Shown: positions 46,696-55,700, counted from the first letter of the stretch. The stretch: DNA of 64,000 bases from Spirochaetales bacterium (GCA_016929065.1 JAFGJO010000043.1:153970-217969); one strand, 5' to 3'. Numbers and translations are program-made. The notes: generated by a model from the sequence alone, not told the origin.

Positions 46696-46709
46696 CGGCT
46701 TTTCCTCAT

Positions 46710-46732
46710 TTTAGTTAGTTTACTTAACTAAA
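46710..46732 (-). promoter_or_regulatory. MarR-type operator
   Basis: TTTAGTTA-GTTTACT-TAACTAAA, perfect 8-bp arms, between the MarR start codon and a minus-strand TATATT (46736-46731 region). This fits autoregulation. Confidence 0.6.
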
Positions 46733-46837
46733 TATAATCACCCCGCCCCGTTTCGTCAAGGTTTTTTTATCACGAACCTTTTTTCAGCCCGGCTTTTCGA
46801 TTCCAAAGAAATTGATATATTTTTTCAGGGAAACTAC

Positions 46838-46972
46838 TTGAACATAAAATCTTTTGAAGAACACTGTCCACTTTGCGGCGGAAACACATGTCATTTCGGA
46901 ACAGACCAGTTTATACGGTGTGACCGGCATCTATACAGAGAATCTGGTTTTTTCCGAGTGAAATTGATGTAA
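46838..46972 (+). CDS. 44-residue zinc-ribbon protein
   Basis: From a TTG at 46838 (CAGGGAA about seven bases upstream) the frame encodes NIKSFEEHCPLCGGNTCHFG followed by TDQFIRCDRHLYRE and stops at 46970. The CxxC...C...CDRH pattern is a compact zinc ribbon. No ATG is available in frame, so the start is uncertain. It is too short for a usual ORF cutoff. It stands alone between the MarR operon and a lipoprotein gene. Confidence 0.55.
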   Translation: MNIKSFEEHCPLCGGNTCHFGTDQFIRCDRHLYRESGFFRVKLM

Positions 46973-47089
46973 AAGATGATTTATTTTGAAAAAATGAAAT
47001 ATGTATGTTGCAGGACCGGATTTCCGGGCTCAGCATAGGGAAAGCAGAAAAAGCAATAATCAGCGACGGGCGGAAAGCAACGTAAAAAT

Positions 47090-47118
47090 TTGAATTTTCA
47101 ATGCGAATTGATTATAAT
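47090..47118 (+). promoter_or_regulatory. Consensus-like sigma70 promoter
   Basis: TTGAAT (47090-47095), 17 bases, TATAAT (47113-47118). A 28-base leader with GAGGAGAG leads to the ATG at 47153. Confidence 0.75.
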
Positions 47119-47152
47119 TTTTTTGGTTAAAGTTTAATAAAGAGGAGAGCTA

Positions 47153-47620
47153 ATGTTTGTAAAAAGAGGACTTCTGGTTTTGTTGCCTGTTTTATTTGTG
47201 TTGTTTGTTTCCTGCGGAGGATACAATCTCAATTTTCCACCGCCTGCACAAGACGCCCAACCTCAGGATATATTTCCTGCTGAAATCGATGGTCTTAAAT
47301 ATCAGCTTCAAAAGGCCGGGGATATCGGCGGATTAATCGCTGTATACGGAAAAGGAGAAATTACCATCAGGGCCTCCAGATTAAAAACAAAAGATGAGGC
47401 GGATATTGGTTTTAAAAACGCAATTCTTCCTCTATTTAATGATTTTCCAACGAGAGCAAGCGGTAAAATTAACGGGATATACAAAGCGAGCGGTACAGAC
47501 GGGAATGGAAGAAATTATTTTGCATGGGTAAATAATAATTATATTTTTCTTATTGCCGGACATGACAAATCTTTTCTTGAAAAAGGAATTGATGCATTTC
47601 CCTATATTGCACTTGAGTAA
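47153..47620 (+). CDS. Small lipoprotein of unknown function
   Basis: A 155-residue protein with lipobox FVSC (Cys21). A Pro/Gln linker leads to a compact alpha/beta region of about 110 residues with GEITIRASRLKTKDEADIG and a final strand KSFLEKGIDAFPYIALE. No family recognised. It has its own clear promoter and ribosome site. Confidence 0.8.
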   Translation: MFVKRGLLVLLPVLFVLFVSCGGYNLNFPPPAQDAQPQDIFPAEIDGLKYQLQKAGDIGGLIAVYGKGEITIRASRLKTKDEADIGFKNAILPLFNDFPTRASGKINGIYKASGTDGNGRNYFAWVNNNYIFLIAGHDKSFLEKGIDAFPYIALE

Positions 47621-47746
47621 GACTTTGTCAAAAAGAATAATTTTTTCTGTGCATCGACCCTTGTGAAGGAAGGGGCGCCGCGGCTTTCAGTGATCCGGTA
47701 AACGGTAACGGTGGCCGGTTTCAGAGTAAGCTGTTTTTCCGCGGCA

Positions 47747-48383
47747 GGTATGGATTTCATCGACGACAATGTAACGTCCGGGAAATACTCGTCAAATATC
47801 TCTCGAACTGGGGTTTCCAGAATTTCATCATCGCTCCCGACGGGAAAATGGGGCTTGACGCCGTGTACGAGCACTCGCCAGACCTGATCATCTGCGATTA
47901 CAACATGCCGAACATGCGCGGCGACCAGTTTCACGACGAAATCATCGCCAATCCGCAGTTCAAGGAAATTCCGTTCATTTTCCGTTCTGCCATCGCCGAC
48001 GAAAGGCTCATTCTGGAACGCAGAAAACGGGGGCGAGCGCCTATTTGAAGAAACCGATCGACGAGAACAACCTGCTCATGACGGTTGAGAAAAACATAAA
48101 TAAATATTTCGAGTATTTGAGGATATCGCGGTTGGCGACCACCGATGAGCTTACCGGGTTGAGCAACCGGCGTGCGATCCTGGAAGCGCTCAGGCACGAG
48201 CTGGCGATCCGTAAATACCGCGACCTGTGCCTCATCTTCATGGACATCGAACGGTTCAAGAAGGTCAGCAACGGGCACGGCCACTTGGCGGGGGACGCGG
48301 CCCTGCGGCACGCGAAAAAAAGCGGCAGGAACAGGGTGGTTCCCGTTTCGCGGGAAGTTCTGCGGCAAGAACCCGCGGAATAA
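47747..48383 (+). pseudogene. REC-GGDEF diguanylate cyclase with the active site deleted
   Basis: The receiver domain is recognisable across a frameshift near 47775: IDDN, then VREILVKYLSNWGFQ, DLIICDYNMPNMRG with the phospho-Asp, and after a second shift near 48030 the Lys motif GASAYLKKPID. A linker leads to the GGDEF start (TDELTGLSNRRAILEAL, FMDIERFKKV, GHLAGDAALR). This runs straight into AKKSGRNRVVP, the usual last helix, so about 100 residues including GG(D/E)EF are gone. No c-di-GMP can be made. Confidence 0.75.
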
Positions 48384-48502
48384 GGGCTATGCGATGCGCG
48401 CACGTGCCAAGTTTGCCGGTCAGAGCATAAAGCTTATCAAAGAAGACAACGAATATTTTATTTTAAAACACGGTGCGGACAACGTCGTCCGGCTTTTATC
48501 CT
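48384..48502. other. Short gap with coding-like plus frame
   Basis: Plus frame reads MRARAKFAGQSIKLIKEDNE and on without a start signal; it may be another relic. Unrecognised. Confidence 0.3.
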
Positions 48503-50134
48503 CTACTGTGCCGATCCATCGGAGTCGTAATTCACGATGAAAATATCGGCGGCGCCGCCATAGCCCGCGCCCGACTCGGGAGTCCCGTCGGCGGCGTCCC
48601 CGTCGCCGTTCAGGTCGGCGCTTCCCGCTACATACCCGGCAATAAAAATATGGCGGTTTAAATCCACCGCCGTACCGTAGGCGCTGTCTCCAAAAGCGTC
48701 CGTCCCGCCGAGCCTTTCCGACCAAAGGTGCGTTCCTCCAGACGTAAACTTGGTTACAAAGATATCGCTGCCGGAGTAGCCGGCAGCGGACTCTCCCCCG
48801 CCGTCAGCGGCATCGGCGTCGCCGTTCAGGTCCGCGTTTCCTGAAACCGCGCCCGAGATTATGACGCTATTATTGAAGGCGTCGAATGAAATATTGTAAC
48901 CGTAATCGCTGCTTGTCCCTCCCAACCTTCTTGACCACATGTAAATGTAATTATTGTCGATCTCAATTTCCTGAAACTCGGCGACAAAAATATCATTATA
49001 ATCATAGCAGCTTGAGGCTGCTTCACCGCCGCCGTCCAACGAATCCCCGTCGCCGTTTAAATCCGCGCTCCCCCTCACCACGCCTACAATCACAATGTTG
49101 CCGACCGTGTCCGCTTTTATGGAATACCCGCATTCGCCGCTGCCCACGTCGGTGCCCCCGAGCCTTTCATTCCATTGGCAAGTACCGGATGAATCAAACC
49201 TGGAAATGAAGATGTCTTCCCCCCCATAGCCCGCGGCCGACTCCGCGCCGCCGTCCGTGGAGTTCCCATTGCCGTTCAAGTCGGCGCTGCCGTTCACCAG
49301 CCCGGTGACGATGATATTGCCGTTTACATCCGCCGTGATACCGTAACCCTTGTCTCCGTTTGGACCGCCTAGTCGTTTCGACCATTGGTGCACTCCCGAT
49401 GAATTAAACATGGAAATGACGATGTCCGTGCCGCCATAGGCCGCGCCGGCGGTTTCCGCACCGCCGTCCGTGGAGTCGGCGTCGCCGTTCAGGTCGGCGT
49501 TTCCGTGCGCATACCCGACAACGATTACGTTTCCGCTTGCGTCCGCCGCGACGCCCCTTCCAAAATCGCCCGACACCCCCGTCCCGCCCAGCCTGCGCGA
49601 CCACTGATAAACGCCCGCGAAATCAAACTTCGAAACGAAAATATCGTATTCCAAATAGCCAGTGGATATTTCACCGCTCAAGCCTCCCGTGCCGTCGTTC
49701 GCGTCGGTCCAGTCCCCGTCCCCGTTTAAGTCCGCGGCGCCGTCGATAAATCCCGCTACGATTACGCTATCATCCGAATCCACCGCCGCGGAATAACCAC
49801 AATCATGATTTGTCCCGCCCAGCCGTTTCGACCATTGATAAACTCCGGCTGAATTGAATTTCACGATAAAGATATCGTCACTGCCGTAGCCCGAGGCCGA
49901 CTCCCCGCCGTCCGCCGTATCGCCGTCACCGTTAAGATCGGCCTGGCCGCTCACCTTGCCTACGGCGATGATGTTGCCGATCGAGTCCGCTATTACGCTG
50001 TAGGCGCGGTCATCGTTCGCGCCGCCCAGCCTTTTGGCCCAAAGCGGTATTCCGCCTCCGGTCGCCGGCTGGCAGGCAAAAAAAATAGAAGATAAAAACA
50101 ATAAAATCGGCAATGCCAAAACAGCTTTTTTCAT
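48503..50134 (-). CDS. SBBP-repeat beta-propeller lipoprotein with calcium-loop-like inserts
   Basis: A 543-residue protein from ATG 50134 (GGAG nine bases upstream). Lipobox FFAC. The mature part is seven to eight SBBP-type propeller repeats of about 70 residues (WSKRLGGTNHDCGYSAAVDS, then VIVAGFIDG). Each repeat carries an acidic insert such as ADLNGDGDTADGG or ADLNGDADSTDGG, which matches the DxNxDGxxxD style of dockerin/EF-hand-like calcium loops. It should fold into a closed propeller stabilised by calcium at the cell surface. Transcription unit is single; ligand unknown. Confidence 0.82.
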   Translation of the reverse strand: MKKAVLALPILLFLSSIFFACQPATGGGIPLWAKRLGGANDDRAYSVIADSIGNIIAVGKVSGQADLNGDGDTADGGESASGYGSDDIFIVKFNSAGVYQWSKRLGGTNHDCGYSAAVDSDDSVIVAGFIDGAADLNGDGDWTDANDGTGGLSGEISTGYLEYDIFVSKFDFAGVYQWSRRLGGTGVSGDFGRGVAADASGNVIVVGYAHGNADLNGDADSTDGGAETAGAAYGGTDIVISMFNSSGVHQWSKRLGGPNGDKGYGITADVNGNIIVTGLVNGSADLNGNGNSTDGGAESAAGYGGEDIFISRFDSSGTCQWNERLGGTDVGSGECGYSIKADTVGNIVIVGVVRGSADLNGDGDSLDGGGEAASSCYDYNDIFVAEFQEIEIDNNYIYMWSRRLGGTSSDYGYNISFDAFNNSVIISGAVSGNADLNGDADAADGGGESAAGYSGSDIFVTKFTSGGTHLWSERLGGTDAFGDSAYGTAVDLNRHIFIAGYVAGSADLNGDGDAADGTPESGAGYGGAADIFIVNYDSDGSAQ

Positions 50135-50279
50135 TTGGTACTTCTCCATTCCCCGGATAGGATCCCGCGCCCTACTGGTGCCATATCTGTCGCCATGTCA
50201 TGAATTATAACAGGGATATAATGTTTTGGAAAGCAAAAAACTGATATGAAAAAAGCCGCAGCTTGTTCAAGAAGTTCCC

Positions 50280-51464
50280 TTAAAACAAAAACCCGAACCC
50301 CATACCCGCAAATGTAGACATAACCACAACCAGGCAGACATACACCAGGGTCTTCTTTATACCCAGCTCGCCGCCGATCACCAACATTGAAGGAAGCGAT
50401 AATGACGGGCCAGCGAGGAGGAGTGCCAGCGCCGGACCCTTCGCCATTCCTGCTCCAAGGAGCCCCTGCATGATCGGCACCTCGGTTAATGTTGCAAAAT
50501 ACATCAACGCGCCGGAGATGGACGCAATAAAATTGGAGAGCAGAGAATTATCCCCGACAAAGTTGGAAACCCATGCTTCCGGGATTAATGCGGGATAGCC
50601 CGGCCGTCCCAACAGAAAGCCGGCGATCATCACGCCGCCGAAAAGCAGGGGAAGAATCTGAAGAGCAAAATCTCTTGAAGCAACAACCCAGCCTTTCAGT
50701 TCATCCTTTTTAAACCAAAGCAGCAGTGAAACAATCAATAGTACTCCAAACGCGCCAGTGATAACATATTTTGCGTTGAATATAAAATCCCAGACAGGAA
50801 GAGACCCTTTTGAGGGGGCCCAGTTTATGAATACCAGTATTCCGACCATGGAAAAAAGATAGACCGCGTTTTTCCACAAAGGCCGTCCGTCATCCTCAAA
50901 AGACTGGAACATCTTTTCATCGGTCAGTCTTTTTTCATCTTCTTTTCTGAAAATAAGATGCATCAAAAAACCGATTACAAACGCAAACACAACAGCCCCG
51001 ATTGCACGGGCTGCTCCCAATTCGATGCCCAGAACCTTTGCGGTCAACACTATTGCCAGTATATTGATCGCCGGGCCTGAATACAAAAACGAAACAGCAG
51101 GCCCTATCCCCGCACCCTTTTTGTATATACCTTTGAAGATCGGCAGTACGGTACATGAACAGACAGCGAGAATCGCGCCCGATACAGACGCAACGGAATA
51201 CGCGACAAGCTTGTTTGCCTTTGGGCCAAGGTATTTTATAACCGACTGCTGGTTTAAAAAAACCATGATGGCGCCCGCGATAAAAAACGCGGGAACAAGG
51301 CACAGAAGAACATGTTCCTGCGCGTATTCAGAGAGCATCAGGAATGCTTCCTGAATCGCGGAACCCACTTTTGTATTTGAAAAGGGAATAAAGTATGCTG
51401 CCAGAAATATCCCGCCCAGAAACAGCAGTTTTGAATTAGGGTGTTTATACCATTTGCCTTCCAT
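50280..51464 (-). CDS. Permease of the DUF318/ArsP type
   Basis: A 394-residue membrane protein with about ten helices in two similar halves. The first half has the CSCTVLP motif (about 101-107) that in ArsP and related PF03773 permeases supplies the thiols for substrate transfer, followed by GIGPAVSFLYSGPAINI; the second half has MYFATLTEVPIMQGLLGAGM and LLAGPSLSLPS. ArsP members export trivalent organoarsenicals. It follows the DGC protein by two bases and the small redox protein, and all three lie behind an ArsR-type operator. Confidence 0.85.
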   Translation of the reverse strand: MEGKWYKHPNSKLLFLGGIFLAAYFIPFSNTKVGSAIQEAFLMLSEYAQEHVLLCLVPAFFIAGAIMVFLNQQSVIKYLGPKANKLVAYSVASVSGAILAVCSCTVLPIFKGIYKKGAGIGPAVSFLYSGPAINILAIVLTAKVLGIELGAARAIGAVVFAFVIGFLMHLIFRKEDEKRLTDEKMFQSFEDDGRPLWKNAVYLFSMVGILVFINWAPSKGSLPVWDFIFNAKYVITGAFGVLLIVSLLLWFKKDELKGWVVASRDFALQILPLLFGGVMIAGFLLGRPGYPALIPEAWVSNFVGDNSLLSNFIASISGALMYFATLTEVPIMQGLLGAGMAKGPALALLLAGPSLSLPSMLVIGGELGIKKTLVYVCLVVVMSTFAGMGFGFLF

Positions 51465-51466
51465 TT

Positions 51467-51829
51467 CTATATTCCCTCTTTGATTTTTACAGTAATTTCA
51501 TCAACAATGCCGGGAGTGATACTGGTTTTTCCCTTTTCCACCCCGAAAGCGGTTGTTATAAAATGCGTATACGGCAGCTCAAGCTTATCAAATATCTTTT
51601 TCCCGCAGGCAACCTGACATCCGTCAACAACAATATTTTTGACCGCTGTTTTTGCCGATTCGATAAAGCCTGTCAAATTTGCTCCCACCGCAGCAAGACA
51701 GGTCATCTTCCCGCAGCCGTCCTGCATGATTTTTCGCGCAACCTGGTCTGCCAGAAAGCCGGTATTCGCAGCTCCGGAACATGCATACAGTAAAGTAGCA
51801 CCATTATTTCCACAACAGCATTCCGCCAT
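51467..51829 (-). CDS. DGC-domain putative zinc-binding protein
   Basis: A 120-residue protein from ATG 51829, chosen because AAGGGGG lies nine bases upstream; an overlapping TTG/ATG further up is possible. Cysteines recur: MAECCCGNNG, YACSGAAN, DGCGKMTC and the signature VDGCQVACGKK near residue 76. DGC proteins are thought to bind metal or metalloid ions and often accompany arsenic-type transporters. Its start lies within a few bases of the redox-protein stop, so translation is coupled. Confidence 0.8.
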   Translation of the reverse strand: MAECCCGNNGATLLYACSGAANTGFLADQVARKIMQDGCGKMTCLAAVGANLTGFIESAKTAVKNIVVDGCQVACGKKIFDKLELPYTHFITTAFGVEKGKTSITPGIVDEITVKIKEGI

Positions 51830-51830
51830 A

Positions 51831-52073
51831 TCAGGCATCCCCCTTCTCAAGAAGTTCTTTAATTTGATCGGATGTCAGCACCTTGCCGACGCTTTTCACC
51901 TCTTTGTCAACCGCAAGACCGGGAGTCATCATGATTCCGTACTCCATGATCTCGTTTAAATCTGTTACTTTTTCAATTTTAAATTCACCCTCAAGCTGGG
52001 CGACTGCTTTTCTGGCATTTTCCTCGAGCAGCCTGCACTTGGGACACCCGGTCCCCAGAATTTGTATGGTCAT
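51831..52073 (-). CDS. Small redox-active disulfide protein (thioredoxin family)
   Basis: An 80-residue thioredoxin-fold protein with the active CPKC at 10-13 (GTGCPKC), and a cis-Pro loop MMTPGLAVD. It matches the 'redox-active disulfide protein 2' family often encoded with DUF318 permeases, where it likely reduces the transporter or the metalloid. GGAGG before the ATG. First gene of the operon, directly behind a palindromic operator. Confidence 0.88.
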   Translation of the reverse strand: MTIQILGTGCPKCRLLEENARKAVAQLEGEFKIEKVTDLNEIMEYGIMMTPGLAVDKEVKSVGKVLTSDQIKELLEKGDA

Positions 52074-52085
52074 ACATTACCTCCA

Positions 52086-52130
52086 CTTCGGTATATATGG
52101 CAATATAGCCATATATACCGAAGCAGTCAA
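52086..52130 (-). promoter_or_regulatory. ArsR-type operator and promoter, copy 1
   Basis: A perfect palindrome with 16-bp arms (CTTCGGTATATATGGC, six-base spacer AATATA, 52086-52123). On the minus strand TTGACT (52130-52125), 17 bases, TATATT (52107-52102): the -10 box is the palindrome centre. The same architecture precedes the thioredoxin-ACR3 operon. Confidence 0.75.
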
Positions 52131-52422
52131 GAGGATTTGTTTTTTATTCCATTATTGTGTAAAACCGCATCACCGGACAGCGGACATGTTCCGGTTGTTT
52201 TTTTCAGCCGGAAGAATCCCGGCTGCATGTTCTTTTATCGGGACACAGCACCTTCACGCCGTAAATTACCGGCAAATTAATTCAAATACAAGGCGGCTGC
52301 ATCAAGTCATGGAACATGGATACACGTTTATTTTTTCAGGTCAAACAGTTCCATTATCCGGTTCTCCTTTTGGTGTTCACGGTTTTGTGCAATTAAAAAA
52401 AACAGTGTGATAACAATTACCG
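52131..52422. other. Gap without a recognisable gene
   Basis: No supported ORF, hairpin or repeat; convergence of nothing obvious. Confidence 0.4.
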
Positions 52423-52794
52423 TTATTTCTTGACCCGCTTGTCAATAACTGTTTTATCGAACGCTCCAAGAAAGTTTTTTAGCGTTTCAATTTTTGTCCG
52501 GATCATGGCGCCCCATTCCTTCAATGCTTTTTCTCCAAATGGGGTCAGCTGGTACAGCCTTTTTGCCGGCCCTTTTCCGGAATTCTGCCACTCCGAAACA
52601 ACAAGACCGTCCTTTTCAAATTTTCTTAACACTCGGTAAACAATACCCGGATCCGGATTGGTTTCGATAAATGCGCGCTTTTTCAGATTTTCAATCAATG
52701 CATATCCATATGATTTATTATGAAAAAGCAACAATAAAATACATGGTTGTATATACCTGGGTGTTCTTGCCTGTAAATAGCTTTCTTTTTTCAT
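52423..52794 (-). CDS. PadR-family transcription regulator
   Basis: A 123-residue winged-helix protein. The helix-turn-helix and wing fit PadR: ILLLLFHNKSYGYALIENL, PGIVYRVLRKFEKDGLVVSE, KRLYQLTPFGEKALKEW, then a dimerising helix. PadR proteins repress detoxification or transporter genes until a ligand binds. GGGAG before the ATG. It is 47 bases behind the AhpD-like gene and may control that unit through the palindrome at 53843-53872. Confidence 0.9.
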   Translation of the reverse strand: MKKESYLQARTPRYIQPCILLLLFHNKSYGYALIENLKKRAFIETNPDPGIVYRVLRKFEKDGLVVSEWQNSGKGPAKRLYQLTPFGEKALKEWGAMIRTKIETLKNFLGAFDKTVIDKRVKK

Positions 52795-52841
52795 CCATAT
52801 TACTCCCTTGATTCCGTGTATGATGGGGTTTTGATTATAAA

Positions 52842-53594
52842 CTAATTTTTCATATTATAGGTGTTATAGCTATCAACCTCAAGGAGCGGATCATCAGTGT
52901 ACCCGACCGGTTTTATTCTCCACGATTCAATAAGCCTTGCCCAGTAATTGACTTTGGCCGATAACGCCGCAATTGCAACAATTTCTTCCTGTGAAAACAA
53001 ACGCCTGATATCATCCAGAAGTTTGCCGTTAAAACTCACCGGAGTCCGGGACATGGCAAGCGCATATTCAAGTGCCGTTACTTCTCTTTCTGAAAAAGTG
53101 CCGATATCAGCGATGTTTTTTTTGCCCTGCAGGGCCTGCAGTTCTTCTCCTGTTATCTGATATTTTTTGTATTCCCATGAATTCACATCAATTGCAAAAG
53201 GGCAGGAAACAAAATATGACACCTGCATACGAAGCAGATAAATTAAACGGGAATCAAGGATTTTTTTTGCTCCTTCTTCTATGTACATTTCCAAACACCC
53301 CGATGCTATTCCCAAATCTTGTGACCATGCGAGTATCCTGCCGGGAAGAAGCTCTTTGCCGAATTCTTTTTCAGCATGGTCAAGCAGGTATTTGGAAAAA
53401 CAGGATATGTCTTCAGGCGGATTGACAAGCGCGGGCATAAACTCATCCACTTCCTTGCTCCATGTTTTTTCATCTCCGGGCAGAGGAACTGTCTCGGCAG
53501 CGGGCTTAAAAACTTTTTCAGACGTTTCACAGCGTATCAGAAAAAAGCCCCATAAAATAAAAACCGTTACAATTAAAAACACAGTTTTTCTCAT
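52842..53594 (-). CDS. Exported AhpD/carboxymuconolactone-decarboxylase-like protein
   Basis: A 250-residue protein from ATG 53594 (AGGAAG upstream); the in-frame ATG 53648 also has GGAGG nine bases ahead and would add 18 residues. A signal anchor or lipoprotein signal (LWGFFLIRC) starts it. Residues about 80-230 follow the all-helical AhpD/CMD fold: RLIYLLRMQVSYFVSCPFAI, FSEREVTALEYALAMSRTPV, FSQEEIVAIAALSAKVNYWA. The AhpD CxxC is reduced to one Cys here, so peroxidase-type activity is doubtful. Same unit as the PadR gene. Confidence 0.7.
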   Translation of the reverse strand: MRKTVFLIVTVFILWGFFLIRCETSEKVFKPAAETVPLPGDEKTWSKEVDEFMPALVNPPEDISCFSKYLLDHAEKEFGKELLPGRILAWSQDLGIASGCLEMYIEEGAKKILDSRLIYLLRMQVSYFVSCPFAIDVNSWEYKKYQITGEELQALQGKKNIADIGTFSEREVTALEYALAMSRTPVSFNGKLLDDIRRLFSQEEIVAIAALSAKVNYWARLIESWRIKPVGYTDDPLLEVDSYNTYNMKN

Positions 53595-53842
53595 ACTATC
53601 TTCCTGTTCAAAATAATTTATTCTTCGTCCTGTACGGTGGTATTTCATCTCCTTTTTCCTCCAATCATCCGGAACGGTAATTTATCTCCCCGATTGCCGT
53701 AGATGGAAATCTTTTTACCGCAAAGAATACTTTTGATGCGAATACGCAAGGACCGGCAGCAACATTTTTCATCAACAACGTCATTGAAAAGACTTTGAAA
53801 GCAAAAACAATATGCACCGCATTCATCTCCGGACAGATAATA
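53595..53842. other. Long leader of the AhpD-PadR unit
   Basis: About 220 bases of apparent 5' leader. A minus ORF of 53 codons (53831-53670, starting MNAVHIVFAFKVFSMTLLMK) has GGAG before its ATG and could be a small membrane peptide, but I do not recognise it. Confidence 0.35.
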
Positions 53843-53872
53843 ATGTAATAAGCATATATATGTTTATTACAT
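53843..53872. promoter_or_regulatory. 30-bp near-perfect palindrome, candidate PadR operator
   Basis: ATGTAATAA, one base, CATATATATG, one base, TTATTACAT. The outer ATGT/ACAT and inner CATATATATG recall PadR sites. It starts two bases downstream of the -10 box of the 53875-53903 promoter, so a bound repressor would block initiation. Confidence 0.55.
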
Positions 53873-53874
53873 AT

Positions 53875-53903
53875 AGTATAATCATAAAAAAACCGGAGAT
53901 CAA
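53875..53903 (-). promoter_or_regulatory. Promoter of the AhpD-PadR unit
   Basis: TTGATC (53903-53898), 17 bases, TATACT (53880-53875), minus strand, directly upstream of the palindrome. Confidence 0.65.
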
Positions 53904-53976
53904 GCAATCCGGAAATAACAGGCTGTACCGCACCCGGGCAAACCCCGGTATATGCCGATAGTCCCGTTCTATTATA

Positions 53977-54711
53977 TTACACGATCCACTTCCGCTTGAT
54001 ATTGAAAATACTTGTATAAAACAGCAATACACAAAAACCCAGCAGAACAGGCAGGCTCAATAAAATCGACAGGGTATTGCTTTCGGAAATGGAATAGCGC
54101 AGCACGTCCACGCCGTAGGTCACCGGTACCATGTACGAAAGCGGCTGCACAAAGACAGGAAGCTGTGAAACAGGAACAAACAGACCGCAGAGAAAAATCA
54201 TGGGGAACCGGTAGAAATTGGAGTACGTCTGCGCCTCAAAGACCTCTTTTGCCGTAACAGCGATAAAGAGTCCCGACAAAGTTGAAACAACCGACAACAA
54301 GATGATTCCGGCTGCCAAAACCGGCCAGTTCATGACACCGGCCCCGAAGAAAAAGATGGAAATAAAAATCGGGACAATACTGTTAAAAATGCCGAACAGG
54401 ATCGCTCCAATAATTTTGGACAAGACCAGCATTTCCAAACTGATCGGCGCCAGAAGCAGCCTTTCAAAAGACCGGGCTTTTCTTTCAAAGGTGATGGTTA
54501 CCGAAAGCATGGAGGTTGTCCCGAACAAGATCGACATGGCGACAATGCCGGGAAACACCGATGCAATATCAAATACCGTACCCGACTTTATGAACATCAT
54601 CAGCATCCACGCAAACGGAAAAATTATCCCCCAGCTGATGTTGGGCGGCTTTAAATAGTAGTTTTTCATGTCTTTTACAAGAATGTTCCAAAAGGCGATA
54701 AAGGATTTCAT
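53977..54711 (-). CDS. ABC-2 type transporter permease
   Basis: A 244-residue membrane protein with six helices and the ABC-2 signature region (FYRFPMIFLCGLFVPVSQLP then LPVFVQPLSYMVPVTYGVDV). It forms the channel of an ABC exporter with the ATPase encoded just upstream, overlapping by four bases. Substrate unknown; ArsR control suggests a drug or metal-related stress role. Confidence 0.9.
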   Translation of the reverse strand: MKSFIAFWNILVKDMKNYYLKPPNISWGIIFPFAWMLMMFIKSGTVFDIASVFPGIVAMSILFGTTSMLSVTITFERKARSFERLLLAPISLEMLVLSKIIGAILFGIFNSIVPIFISIFFFGAGVMNWPVLAAGIILLSVVSTLSGLFIAVTAKEVFEAQTYSNFYRFPMIFLCGLFVPVSQLPVFVQPLSYMVPVTYGVDVLRYSISESNTLSILLSLPVLLGFCVLLFYTSIFNIKRKWIV

Positions 54712-55685
54712 CTTTTTTCTTTCTCCTTTTTCATCATGTCGATTTCGATCCCGGTCATTTTTACAAACGCGTCCTCCAGGCTGGGTTTTATCAGCCTTGC
54801 TTCCAGAATGGTCATTCCCTCATCGGCAAGGCTGCCGACAATCGGCGCGATATCAATCTGTTCCTGACTCAATATCTTTACGGTATTCCCGTCTTTCAAC
54901 AGACATTCGACATGCGGAAATTTGTTTTTCAAACGTTCTTCCAGATTTTTCTTGTTTACCCTTTCTGCTTCAAACAGCACTTCAACGACATTCGCATCCC
55001 GTGCCGCCTCCACAAGCCCGGCAACCGTATCGATATTGATAATCCCGCCCTTGCTGATGAACGCGACCCTGTCGCAGAGCCGTTCGGCTTCCTCGATATA
55101 ATGGGTTGTCAGAAAAATGGTCGTTCCATCCGCGTTTAATTTTTTGATCAGATTCCTGATCTGCCGAACGCTTGCCACATCGATACCGGTTGTCGGTTCA
55201 TCCATGAACAGAATTTCCGGCTGATGAATCAATGCCGCAGCGATCGTAAGCTTCCGTTTCATCCCCCGGGAATAGGCCTTGAATTTTTTCTGTGCTGCTT
55301 CGGACAATTGAAAAATATCGAGCAGTTCTGTTGCCCGTTTCGCTCTGACCTTTGCGGGAAGTCCATACAGAGAACCGCAAAAACAGAGATTATCATACCC
55401 GGTCATTTCATCGTACAGATTGCTTTCATCGGCAACAACACCGATAAGCCGCTGGGCTTTTTTTATATTTCCGGTGACATCCCCGCCTTTATAAATAATT
55501 TTTCCATCGCTTGTTTTTGCCATGCCGATAAGCATATTAATTGTTGTTGTTTTTCCGGCGCCGTTTGGCCCCAGGAGTCCAAAAATCTCGCCTTGTTTAA
55601 CATAAAAACTGATATCGTTTACAGCGGAAAAACTGCCGTAGTTTTTCGACAGGTTTACTGCCTCGATTATTTTATTCATCATCAT
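54708..55685 (-). CDS. ABC transporter ATP-binding protein
   Basis: A 325-residue ATPase of the drug-export (CcmA/DrrA-like) group: Walker A GPNGAGKTTT (about 39-48), Q-loop near 85, signature YSRGMKRKL (about 138), Walker B ILFMDEPTTG (about 158), H-loop TTHY. A C-terminal extension of about 90 residues follows (EVLFEAERVNKKNLEERL), as in DrrA-type exporters. GGGGATG-type site before ATG. It lies 15 bases after the ArsR gene and overlaps the permease gene. Confidence 0.93.
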   Translation of the reverse strand: MMMNKIIEAVNLSKNYGSFSAVNDISFYVKQGEIFGLLGPNGAGKTTTINMLIGMAKTSDGKIIYKGGDVTGNIKKAQRLIGVVADESNLYDEMTGYDNLCFCGSLYGLPAKVRAKRATELLDIFQLSEAAQKKFKAYSRGMKRKLTIAAALIHQPEILFMDEPTTGIDVASVRQIRNLIKKLNADGTTIFLTTHYIEEAERLCDRVAFISKGGIINIDTVAGLVEAARDANVVEVLFEAERVNKKNLEERLKNKFPHVECLLKDGNTVKILSQEQIDIAPIVGSLADEGMTILEARLIKPSLEDAFVKMTGIEIDMMKKEKEKR

Positions 55686-55700
55686 CCCCTTTCCAAATTA

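Noticed and set aside
48503..50134. DNA repeats as a possible CRISPR or minisatellite
   Set aside because: They encode in-frame propeller repeats with diverged codons, not identical repeats with unique spacers.
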